From: Leptodactylus fallax
Lineage: Eukaryota > Chordata > Amphibia > Anura > Leptodactylidae
Direction of reading: 5' to 3'
DNA: 64,000 nt
Assembly: GCA_947044405.1 (NCBI GenBank)
Contig: CAMRHE010000197.1
Span: 434,001 to 498,000 of the forward strand
Shown: in pieces, positions 22,592 to 32,116 of the stretch
Layout of the letters: every line of letters starts with the position of its first letter
How positions within the stretch are numbered: position 1 is the first letter of the stretch
Made by a program: the position numbers and the translations under genes
Notes under the pieces: generated by a model
Seen by the model: the letters and a program-made list of their open reading frames with translations, nothing else
Told to the model about the DNA's origin: nothing
Databases searched by the model: none

Positions 22592-23160
22592 TAAGGCCCC
22601 AAGTAGCGGGCTGCAGCAAAAAAAGCGCTGCAGGAAAAACCGCGGCGGTAGTGTGTTTTTTCCAGCAGCACTTTTCACAGAAGGTCTGCAGGGGTTTCCT
22701 CTGTGGACTTTCTGTTTTCAAAACACCTAAATGGAAAACGCCAGTGTTTCCATAGGTATAACGGACATGCTGCAATTTCCAAAACCGCAACGGTTTTGGA
22801 AATCTCAATGTGTCTGCTGCACGTATTTTTCCACAGTGTGTGGATGGGATTTGCTAGAATGTTGAGGTTTTTTTCAGTGGGTTTTCGCCACATGGAGCCC
22901 CCATCCCTACTTTGCAGTAAAATATGCACAGCGGATAATCTGCGATTTCCAAAACAGTCAGTGTTTTGGAAATCGCAGAATGTCAATTATACCTACAGAA
23001 ATGCTGGCGGTTTCCCTATAGATATAATTGAAGCAGAAAGTCTGCATAGGAAACCTCTGTGAACTTTCTTTGCAAAGTGCTGCTTGAAGAACCACGATGC
23101 GTCGCCGCCGCGGTTTTTCCCGCAGCTCTTTTTTGATGCGGTACGCCACATGGGGCCTTA
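22592..23160. repeat. palindromic MITE (taaggcccca ends)
   Basis: Imperfect long palindrome with ends taaggcccca and tggggcctta. The arms carry repeated phrases such as ctgcagcaaaaaaagcgctg and gatttccaaaac. The same element at the same place in 41528-42105 shows it was part of the hAT copy before amplification. A cut-off copy is at 56221-56335. Confidence 0.75.
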
Positions 23161-23403
23161 GCCTTTCCAGCTCATTTTTATTGATGATCTATCCTCAGAA
23201 TAAAACATCAATAAGAGATAAGTGATTCCCCACTGATCAGCTGTATGAGGGGTCCATGGCACCTGTTTATATCATACACTGTCTGTTTATAGTGACCATG
23301 TGATGTAATTCCAGCCTTGTCACATAGACATGTATAGGACGAGGCTGTAGTTACATTACATGGCCGCTATGAGATGAATGACACTATGTAAACAGAGAAG
23401 GAG

Positions 23404-24734
23404 TCAACGTGTCGATGGTGGCATGCATCTTTCCACAGACTGAAATAACCAGGTAACGGTCCACATACTCCAACACATGGCAATATAATCAGGGACAGCT
23501 TTCCTAGAGAAATAATGGTGGCTAGTTATCCTCCATCGATGTTGAGAATATGCCATCACTTGGCGAAACACCGTGGAATGCACTAAATGACACAGAAGCT
23601 TGGTTAAGTTGCAGAACTGCCAGATGACTGGGCACATATTGCTGTTTCCTGAACACACATACCATTATGGATGACTGATGTTGGCAAGGAAAAGGAGGAA
23701 TAGAAGGAGTAGGAGAAAGAGTCATTGTCGATGATAACGACGACCATGTGCTAGGTGTAGATGTGGCCTGCCTGCAAGGAACATTATGGGGAGAAGAAGT
23801 AGGATGGTCTTGCTCACTTCCCCTGCTAGTACCACTGCCAAGTTTATTTTGCCAAATAAGATGGTGATGCCTTTTCATGTAAGTACATAGAGATGTAGTT
23901 CCTAAATTTGTTTTTGCACGGCCATGGCTAAGTTTCTGTTTTCAGATCTTCCCCATTGTCATGGATTTCTCATTTTGCAATGTAGAAAAAAATTCTCACA
24001 CAGGGGATGAGTATGTGTATTTGCTGCCACCAACACCAGCAGGAGCGGAAATGGGTCTACCTCTACCCTCACCAGTGCCCCCACCCCATGAGCTTCCCCT
24101 AGGTCTGGACTTTCTGGATGTTGGGCCTATGCCTGGAATTATTACTATCACCACTGCCACCTCCATCTGATGTCACCTTGTCACTCTGACCCAGTTGCCA
24201 CCTCCTATCTGCAAAAGAAACATCATCATTGGCAATGTCATTGTCTTGACCATGGGATTCCTGCACACCCTCATAATTTCTACCTCCAAATTTCCACCTA
24301 GTTTCCCTACAAGAATGACTACCAGTAGTAGTACCACACTCCCTGCCAGTACTAACTCCACCAACAAAAGTCATTTCTTCTTCCTCTACTTGCAAACAAT
24401 GCTGATTGTTCTCATCCAGCTCATCAAAAAGAGGAGGAAAACTGCTTTGACTAGAAGAAATAGATTTCTCAGAAGGTGCCACATGACTACCAGAGAACTC
24501 TGTCAGTGAAGAAGATGGAGATATGGTTGACAGTCCGGAAAGGCGCTGCAGTAAACACACACATAATGACATCACATGTCCTTTGCTGAGGCCGCTAATT
24601 GTGACTTCTGCAAATAGACAACAATGGACCGGCAGGACCAGAATGCGTGGAGAGGCACCAGAGTACTGGGGAAAAGTGAGCATGATTTTTTTTTTTTTCA
24701 CCTCCACCAACCCCTTTAAGAGAAAAATTTTCAC
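23404..24734 (-). pseudogene. decayed BED-finger hAT (ZBED-like) transposase
   Basis: On the minus strand, 24734-24099 is open and encodes a serine- and acid-rich region. Next comes a degenerate BED zinc finger at about 24020-23860: SPV*EFFSTL, then AKTNLGTTSLCTYMKRHHH. A tryptophan codon has become TGA and a zinc-binding cysteine codon has also become TGA. After a serine/threonine/proline-rich stretch, a frame change leads to SHHYFSRKAVPDYI (about 23520), resembling the conserved (R)xYFSRKxIP motif of hAT transposases. The catalytic core is absent. It is a dead fragment that begins where the 21055 hAT element is cut off. Confidence 0.7.
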
Positions 24735-24951
24735 TAACAGGACTGATTTTGTCAGTAAATATCATATTAAACACTCTGTGGACAGTTACAGATCAAAATG
24801 CTCTATTGTACGGTATCATTGCTCTTTTGCTTGTATGTTTATGCTTGATTGTATTAATATTGTATATTTCTGTATATGCTATTAATTCATACCTACCCAC
24901 TTGGGTTATTAAACATATAAAATTCCACAAAGCCTGCCAGTTCATTTTGCT

Positions 24952-24996
24952 CTGCACTGACGAGGGACAAAAATCCCGAAACAGCGCTATATGCAG
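24952..24996 (+). ncRNA. type I hammerhead ribozyme, copy 1
   Basis: Stem I CTGCA pairs with TGCAG (24992-24996). Core CTGACGA at 24957-24963. Stem II GGGA/TCCC with loop CAAAAA. Then GAAA at 24978-24981. Stem III is tiny (CAGCGCTA), and the cleavage site follows the UA before TGCAG. All invariant core bases are present. Confidence 0.85.
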
Positions 24997-25262
24997 ATAA
25001 ATGAAATTGGCTTGGCTAAAATCCCTTTTGCTGTCTCAAGACTCGGTGAGTCAAAAGGAAATTGAGGATCTGTTACATCCAACAGAGGGCGCATGAGCTC
25101 CCAGCTCCTTTCCCATAATGCCTTGTGATATGTAGATGCTTAGTAGAGGGCGAAAGGCAATTTAAAACTCTACACACCTTCACTGGTGCTCTCCTCAAGA
25201 AGAGATGTCTCTGTCCATAACCCACTCATTGCCTCCCACAAAGCCAGCCAGTTCATTTTGCT

Positions 25263-25307
25263 CTGCACTGACGAGGGACAAAAATCCCGAAACAGCGCTG
25301 TATGCAG
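25263..25307 (+). ncRNA. type I hammerhead ribozyme, copy 2
   Basis: Same 45-nt motif as 24952-24996. Stem III here is CAGCGCTG, self-complementary, which suits a dimer-type active form. All core bases are present. Confidence 0.87.
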
Positions 25308-25434
25308 ATAAATGAAGTTGGCTTGGCTAAAATCCATTTTGCTGTCTCAAGACTCGGTGAGTCAAAAGCAAATTGAGGGTCTGTTACATCCAACAGAGAG
25401 CGCATGAGCTCCCAGCTCCTTTCCCATAATGCCT

Positions 25435-26854
25435 ATTGCAAAACAGACAGACAAAATTAGATTATTGCCAATTAAAGGGTTAACTCCTATGATTTCTATC
25501 ACTAATCTGCCTTTAATTCATTAAATATGTTTTCTAATTCTCCTACTCCTAAAATTCTCTAGCTGTATTGCATCCCTTACTTCCACCATCACTGAAATGC
25601 CTTGTGTTCTAGCCCACAGCACCTTATATACTGTAAACATCAGTATATACTACAACATCAGCACTGTAAGGTGTCCACCTACCACTAACTATTGGCTGAC
25701 TATCTGTCAGCTGATGTCAGGTGATACTAATATGTCACAGTGACTTAGGCACGTGTGTCTTCCACATGTGGCAGTAACCATTTTAGTTAGGCCAGTTGCA
25801 GACGACCATGCTGCAACCAGCCTGCCGTGAATTAAAAGCACGGGCGGCACACGGGAAACACGGGAGAAGAAAACTGCAGCATGTCTTACACTTGAGGATT
25901 GGAACCTGCAGCATGTCAATTATTGCTGCAGATTCTGCAGCAGTTTTTAACCTTTGCAATGCAAAGGTTGAAAACCACTCAAGTCAGAGAGATTAAACCA
26001 GTGTCAAAAACCAGACATTTTTTGCTGTGGGTGGGTCCGCAGAGGACATCCCACAGTGAAACACATAAAGCAACTTTCATGTATTGATTTATGTGGAGCT
26101 GCACAGGGACCCAAATTGGTGAGAGGGCCCTTTTTGTCACAGTAAGAGGGCGTTCACACTACCGCTGGTGACCGTCAGTAGTGTCCGTTGCTATTGTTCG
26201 TTACAAGATTTTAGCAACGGACACTAGCTAAACCATCACAAATCCTTTAAAATTTCCATTCATTTCATTGGGATTTTACCTTGTGTCCATTAGTGACCTT
26301 TAGTGTCTGTTATACACCCAATCCGTCACAAAATTATTAGACACCATGGCGCTCGGCGTGCCCATGTCATCTCTGAGACCCAAACATAGACCTCAGTGGT
26401 AACCCCAGGCGCATGATGTTACAAAAGTGTGCCAGACGCCGCAAGGAGGAAGACAAGAGCTCCAGGTGACACGAGGAGGCCAAGAAGGGGTAATGGAAGG
26501 TGAGTATAAATGTTATTTTTATTTATCTCATCTCCCCTGGGCCTCCATCTAGTATACTCTGGGGTCTGAAGAGACAATTAGGAATAGGATCAGTACAAGT
26601 CGATTCGCACATCTTTACTTACTATGTTTTCTAAAACTCATTTAACAAAATGTGTTACTGAAATCGGTTCATTGAAATTTACTTTTCTATGGTAAAGTTT
26701 CAGTTGTTCATTGAATTAGTTCTTAGTTTAGCTCTTCATTCTTCAATGAATTTACATTGTTTTTTTTGTTGTCTTCTGTAATAATATATCATGCTGCAAC
26801 AGTTTAACCAATTGCAGAAGTTCGTGGTAACTCTGCTACATCTGTCTGTATATA
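25435..26854. repeat. no gene; MITE-like remnants
   Basis: No gene. The stretch 25790-26000 shares ctgcagcatgtcaatt with the palindromic MITE family. The stretch 26150-26560 contains a gggcgttcacactaccg start and a ctcccctgggcctcc-type repeat also seen at 22320 and 34050. Confidence 0.45.
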
Positions 26855-27572
26855 CAGTTGTGCTAAAAAGTTTACATACCCCGGCAGATTTTTTGTTTTT
26901 TTGGCCTTTTTTCAGAGAATATGAATGATAACACAAAAACTTTTTCTCCACTCATGGTTAGTGATTGGTTGAAGCCATTTATTGTCAAACTTCTGTGTTT
27001 TCTCTTTTTAAGTCATAATGACAACCAAAAACATCAAAATGACCCTGTTCAAAAGTTCATATACCTCAGGTCTTAATACCGTGTATTGCCCCCTGTAACA
27101 TCAATGACAGCTTGAAGTCTTTTGTGGTAGTTGTGGATGAGATTCTTTATTTTCCCAGATGGTAAAACTGCCCATTCTTCTTGGTAAAAAGTCTCCAGTT
27201 CCTGTAAATTCCTGGGCTGTCTTGCATGTACTGCGCACTTGAGATCTCCCCAGAGTGGCTCAATGATATTGAGGTCAGGAGACTGAGATGGCCCCTCCAG
27301 AACCTTCACTTTCTTCTGTGTAGTCAATGACAGGTCAACTTGGCCTTGTGTTTTGGATGTTTGGTGTTGAACTTTTGAACAGGGTTATTTTAATGTTTTT
27401 GGTTGTCATTATGATTTAAAAAGAGAAAACACAGAAGTTTGACAATAAATGGCTTCAACCAACCACTAACCATGAGTGGAGAAAAAGTTTTTATTTTATC
27501 ATTCATATTCTCTGAAAAAAGGCCAAAAAAACTAAAAATTTGCTGGGGTATGTAAACTTTTTAGCACAACTG
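26855..27572 (-). mobile_element. internally deleted Tc1-like element
   Basis: Inverted ends CAGTTGTGCTAAAAAG (26855) and CTTTTTAGCACAACTG (ending 27572), with inner arms matching over more than 100 bp. Only 718 bp long: most of the transposase gene is deleted. Confidence 0.88.
27073..27327 (-). pseudogene. Tc1-like transposase C-terminal remnant
   Basis: Encodes SQSPDLNIIEPLWGDLK and the C-terminal tail to NTRY, i.e. only the region around the catalytic glutamate. Both catalytic aspartates and the DNA-binding domain are gone. Non-functional. Confidence 0.85.
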
Positions 27573-27586
27573 TGTATGTATATATA

Positions 27587-27875
27587 CAGTGCCTTACGAA
27601 AGTATTCGGCCCCCTTGAACTTTTCAACCTTTTGCCACATTTCAGGCTTCAAACATAAGGATATAAAATTTTAATTTTTTGGTGAAGAACCAATAACAAG
27701 TGGGACACAATCGTGAAGTGGAACGAAATTTATTGGATATTTTAAACTTTTGTAAAAAATAAAAAACTGAAAAGGGCGTGCCAAATTATTCAGCCCCCTT
27801 AAGTTAATACTTTGTGGCACCACCTTTTGCTGCAATTACAGCTGCAAGTCGCTTGGGGTATGTCTCTATCAGTTT
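27587..27875 (-). mobile_element. Tc1 end fragment, cut by hammerhead repeat array
   Basis: Matches the left end of the intact element at 43758-45384 (cagtgcctt to tatgtctctatca) for about 285 bp, including the last codons of a transposase. It then breaks off at the start of the tandem hammerhead array. Confidence 0.85.
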
Positions 27876-28414
27876 TGGACAAGAATCTCTCACATTGAGG
27901 AGAGCACCAGTAAAGGTGTGTAGAGATTTTAATTGCCTTTTGCCCTCTATTTAGCATCTACATATCACAAGGCACTATGGGAAAGGAGCTGGGGAGCTCA
28001 TGCGCCCTCTATTGGATGTAACAAATCCTCAATTTGCTTTTGACTCACTGAGCCTTGAGACAGCAAAAGGGATTTTAGCCAAGCCAATTTCACTTATCTG
28101 CATACAGCGCTGTTTCCGGATCGTTGTCCTTCTTCAGTACAGAGCAAAGTGAATTGGCTGGCTTAGTGGGAGGCAATGAGTGGGTTAGGGACAAGAATCT
28201 CTCACATTGAGGAGAGCACCAGTAAAGGTGTGTAGAGATTTTAATTGCCTTTTGCCCTCTACTTAGCATCTACATATCACAAGGCATTATGGGAAAGGAG
28301 CTGGGGAGCTCATGCGCCCTCTATTGGATGTAACAAATCCTCAATTTGCTTTTGACTCACTGAGCCTTGAGACAGCAAAAGGGATTTTAGCCAAGCCAAT
28401 TTCACTTATCTGCA
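27876..28414 (-). repeat. tandem hammerhead-bearing repeat array, inverted orientation
   Basis: Reverse-strand copies of the 24930-25434 unit, again about 1.7 units with period about 312 bp (ggagagcaccag at 27899 and 28211). The left unit includes the ribozyme. The right unit stops just before it, where a PLE 3' end begins. Confidence 0.85.
28098..28142 (-). ncRNA. type I hammerhead ribozyme, copy 3
   Basis: Minus strand: CTGTA stem I, core CTGAAGA, stem II GGA/TCC with loop CAACGA, GAAA, CAGCGCTG, TA, TGCAG. The core is intact. One stem I wobble pair and one mismatch at the base of stem II. Confidence 0.78.
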
Positions 28415-28797
28415 CTACACTATGTATGAACCATGAACTGAACTCAATATTCATGCCAGTTTCATGTCACACTATGTATGAACTGTGAGGGTCACAAATC
28501 ACCTCCTGATAGCAAACAGATAACAGATCCCTCTGTCACGCACCACAACTTTCCAGATTGTTTTTTGACCTGTTGTAAATAACTTCTCTACTTAGATTGC
28601 ATTTTGTTTTGGTTTTTTTTAAGGACTCTAAAATCCTTTGAAGACCATGTGTATAAAAATCTGTGAATTTTCAGTTCTTGTATAACACCATGTCTGATGA
28701 AGGATGCTTGTACTTCTGAAAGCTTACTTATAAATATACTCAGTTAGCCTCTAAAAGGTATCGCCTGATTTCTTCACTCTTCCACTACTTTCAACAT
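28415..28797 (+). mobile_element. PLE 3' end (pLTR) fragment
   Basis: Reverse complement of the left end of the PLE at 3810-4190, ending gaagaaatcaggc-type sequence in inverted form at about 28797. 5' truncated, no coding sequence. Confidence 0.85.
28692..28723 (+). ncRNA. hammerhead motif in PLE fragment
   Basis: CTGATGA (28694-28700), stem II AGGA with TTCT, then GAAAGC (28718-28723). Same position in the pLTR as 6900-6931. Confidence 0.62.
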
Positions 28798-29220
28798 TAT
28801 ACTAGTATGTATAGCGGTCGGGGAACCACGCTTTCCGCGACCACTATCATAGTGGTCTGGGGCCCGGCCATCTCCAGCTGGCCACGGGCACCATACCCCA
28901 CCGGGCCCGGTCGTGGTCGCACCCCTTGCAACTGCGATCGTTACGACACTGGTCAGGGGCCCGATCGAGATGGTCAGGATCCTGATCGGGCCTCTGACCA
29001 ATGCATCTGCATTGGCAACATGAGAACTAATAGTCGGGGCTCGGGGCCCACCGATGGATTCACCGGTTCCCCGGTGGGCCAGTCTAACCCTGGATATAAG
29101 GGTCTATCACTATGCATAATTGTCTGCATCTGGTGCGTTGTCTGTTTTAGTATTTTGAAGGCGGTGCCACACTTCCTCCTGGGATAGACAGGCGACATTT
29201 AGTGGAGAATTTACATTACC
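28798..29220. other. GC-rich patch, function unknown
   Basis: Markedly GC-rich (ggggcccggccatctcc, accgggcccggtcg) compared with AT-rich surroundings, with several short inverted words (ggggcccg, cgatcg, gatcctgatc). A 126-codon frame (28807-29187) is open, but its composition (T/G/P/D-rich) looks like a by-product of GC content. I recognise no protein or repeat family. Confidence 0.35.
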
Positions 29221-29572
29221 CCTATTCATGTCACTGGTCACTGGATTTTCCAGTGTACAGAAAGTAGAGAAGAATGCAATTAATCTATCTTAGATCTGTC
29301 TTTTCCTTATCCTCCTCCACAATTACACCCAGATTATTTTTGAGAGATCCCACATTGTCTGCTTTCAGTTTCTTATTATTTATGTTGCTGAATAATAATT
29401 AGGGATTCTTTTTATACTTCCCTTGGCAATTATTCTCTTTACCTCAATCTTTGTTACCTTTATTTGTCTTTTACACATTATTTTTTTTTTATAATTTTGT
29501 AATGCCACATCATTACCACATCATTCCAACAGACTTACAGTATTACCATAATTTTTCACTGGTCCTATTTAA

Positions 29573-30082
29573 AGAGGACCTTTCACGTCCTCATGTATAT
29601 GCGGTTTTACATACCGCTAGAAAGCAGACAGCGCACTGAATTCAGCGTACTGTCGGCTTTCCCATTATATGCCCCGGGGCTGGAGATATCGGTGGTCTAA
29701 ATTTCATCGTTCATTGTCAGAAGGGTGTTCCTGACACTCTAGCTGCACTGTGAGGAACGCCCTCCCTGACTGTGCTCGTTCATAGCCCTGTACTGGGCGG
29801 GGGCGTTCCTCACAGCTCAGCGGTATCACTGGGCGGTAAGGAACGCCTCCTCTCTCTGTCCTCGTCCATAGCCGAGTACTGTCAGAGGGGGCGTTCATTA
29901 CAGCCCAGTGATGATGCTGAGCTGTAAGGAACTCCCCCCCCGTATAAGTCTATGGACTAGTACTGTCAGGGAGGGCGTTCCTCACAGTGCAGCTAGACTG
30001 TCAGGAACGCTGAATTCAGCGCTCTGTCGGCTTTCTAGCGGTATGTAAAACCGCATATACATGAGGACGTGAAAGGTCCTCT
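29573..30082. mobile_element. TTAA foldback MITE
   Basis: Bounded by TTAA at 29569-29572 and 30083-30086. The arms AGAGGACCTTTCACGTCC and its complement extend inward for about 60 bp, with further inverted pairs inside (gaacgccccct-type). A homologous copy is at 40976-41520. TTAA target use recalls piggyBac-type MITEs such as the Xenopus T2 family. Confidence 0.85.
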
Positions 30083-30086
30083 TTAA

Positions 30087-32116
30087 GATGTTTTTCAAAA
30101 TGTCCTATTTACTTTGTGTTCCTTTCACTTTGAGAATATTGGTCCACATATACTAAGGCAGATGTGCCTTGAAAATGGTCAAAAATGCGCCTCAACAATT
30201 TTTGGTGTACTGTGACGAATCTCAGCCACTGTGCTCCATTCGCCACTATTTTAGACAGTGGGCAGAGCGAGGCAGAAGGCTGGTGTGAGTTATACCACAA
30301 ATCTACGCCAATCCCTGACTGCAACCAGGTGCAACTCCATGCACTAGAATTACTAAGAGGCCTGAGCATCTTAGTAATCCTAGCGGGTTGTGCGCCTGGT
30401 GGGGAGTTAATTAAGAGTGGCATAAGAATTACCAGTCTTAATAAATTCCTCCCATTTTATGCTGCTAAGATCCTCTTAGCTGGTGACAATTGGCCTTCCT
30501 GAAGTTTGGTGTTTTTGTAAAAGTAGAGAATAAAAGCCGGTTCCAGCATCCAGAAATTTAAATAAAATATAACTTTTAATTCATGTAAAATTTAAAAAAA
30601 AGGTAACAACAGTTACATGAGAAGAGGATCCGTAACCAATCCTACGCGTTTCAGGGCGTCTAGCCCCTTAGTCATGGCTTGGTGTTTTTGTACCCTCTCT
30701 GCTAAACATCTTAAAAACGTATTATGTTGTGGTCATTATTACCTAGCTAACCTCTACTTTTGACAATGTCTGGTCCATTTTTCAGAATTAGGTTTAAAAG
30801 TGCCTCTTGTTGGGTCCTGCACTAATTGTGAAAGGTAATTGTCTTTTATTACTGTCAAAAACCTATTACCTTTGTTGGACCTGCAGGTTTCTGCCTCACA
30901 ATTTATTTCTGGATAATATCATAGATTGTAAGCCCTTGCGGGCAGGGCCCTCTAGCTCACTGTGCCAGTTGGTCTCTGTTAGCATTATCTGTTTTGTATA
31001 TCTGGTGTACCGTATGTAAATCCGCAAATGTAATGCACCGTGGAATTAATGGTGCTATATAAATAAACAATAATAATAATATAAATAGACAATAATAGCT
31101 GAAATTCCCTATAAGAATGAATTCATGATGTTTTGTGGCCTCATCAATTTGTCTTATTAGTAAATTTTCAGCTTTTTTCCATTATTTTTAGGGACTTGTA
31201 ACAAACCCGTTTAAGTATTTTATTATTTTTTTTTATCCCTCCCTTTATTTCCACCCATAGAGACTCAACATTTTCCTTTCAGATGTCATCAGGTAGGACA
31301 GTCTTAAAGAGGTTTTCCCACCTCCCTCTCTCAGCAGTTTGCCTGCTGTCTCTTCTTCTCACTTCCTGTATTCTTCAACAAGCTGGTTTCGGCTTTGTCT
31401 ATTTGATGGACAGGACACTTTGAAGTACCCCAGTAGATAAAGACATTGCCTTTACCATGAGAGATTATTTATTATGATTACTAGAAATCTATAATAATGC
31501 AGATCAAATAATATGCAAAGGAAATGTACAGTATATTACATTACACAGGTTTGTATAAAACCGGTTGTCTAAACTCTTAAAATAATAAATTTTATTAATA
31601 CAAGTTAAAAAGGTTACAATCAAACCCAACAATTGTGTACCTCAATGTGGCATAACAGGTTACCTTCCCAATAATGCTTGAAGAACAGAGGAGAAATCCC
31701 AGTCATATAATTATATGTACCTGGGTAATTGGCCTAGCTAACTCTTCTCCTTGGAAGGAATAATTGGTTTATAACTGAGGTGCATCCATTTGATGTTTTT
31801 TTTAAGGGTGCTCTCTTTTTAAACCATAAAAAACCTAGGAATATCCACAGGTAACTGTAACATCAACAACCGTCACTAACAACCAGTGTTGATCTAGGTA
31901 GAGTATCAGTGTCATGTATTTTAATGACTCGCATATTTCTTCTAAATGGTCTTATTATGTACTTGTAGAATACATAGTGAGGCAAAATTTGAGACTAATC
32001 ACTAAATTCTAACTGTCCTCTGGGTAGGTCTATTACTCTCTTTACTTCATGCACTTCATAATATTTGGTGCTATAAAGTGTAAGAGTACTACTTTATGCC
32101 CACAGTTGCCCATCTA
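30087..32116. repeat. no gene; PLE-relic and SINE-like repeats
   Basis: No gene. The stretch 30632-30672 (minus) reads CTAAGGGG, stem, CCTGAAACGCGTAGG, a degenerate hammerhead-like PLE relic. The stretch 30925-31077 is a dispersed repeat (agattgtaagcccttgcggg to gctatataaataaa) ending in an (ATA)n tail, common in frog DNA and LINE/SINE-like. CTTAAAGAGGTTTTCCC at about 31303 may be a TTAA-MITE end. Confidence 0.55.

Larger units (their letters stand above)
21055..23400 (+). mobile_element. hAT-type non-autonomous element, 3' truncated, with nested insertions
   Basis: Starts CAGAGGCGTAGCTAG, the same terminus as the right end of the intact copy at 40122-42680 (opposite strand). The two are alignable to about 23400, where the 40-kb copy continues and this one is cut off. 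It contains a second hAT MITE (21648-22490) absent from the other copy, and a palindromic repeat (22592-23160) present in both. It carries no transposase. Confidence 0.8.
24930..25434 (+). repeat. tandem hammerhead-bearing repeat array (311-bp unit)
   Basis: Two head-to-tail copies, the first complete (about 24930-25240) and the second cut at 25434. The period is 311 bp (ttcattttgctctgcactga at 24941 and 25252). Each copy contains a hammerhead ribozyme. There is no coding capacity. A second array of the same unit lies inverted at 27876-28414. Dimeric ~300-bp units with short-stem-III hammerheads resemble retrozymes and newt satellite 2. Confidence 0.85.

Noticed and set aside
23522..23878. 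Independent small serine/proline-rich gene
   Set aside because: It is continuous with a degenerate BED finger upstream and a hAT motif downstream in another frame, so it is part of a transposase pseudogene.
28807..29187. 126-codon frame in the GC-rich patch
   Set aside because: Composition is explained by GC content, it overlaps frames on the other strand, and it has no motif.
30632..30672. Hammerhead ribozyme on the minus strand
   Set aside because: The GAAAC side is kept (CCTGAAACGCGTAGG), but the CUGANGA side reads CTAAGGG and stem I does not pair, so it is at most a relic.
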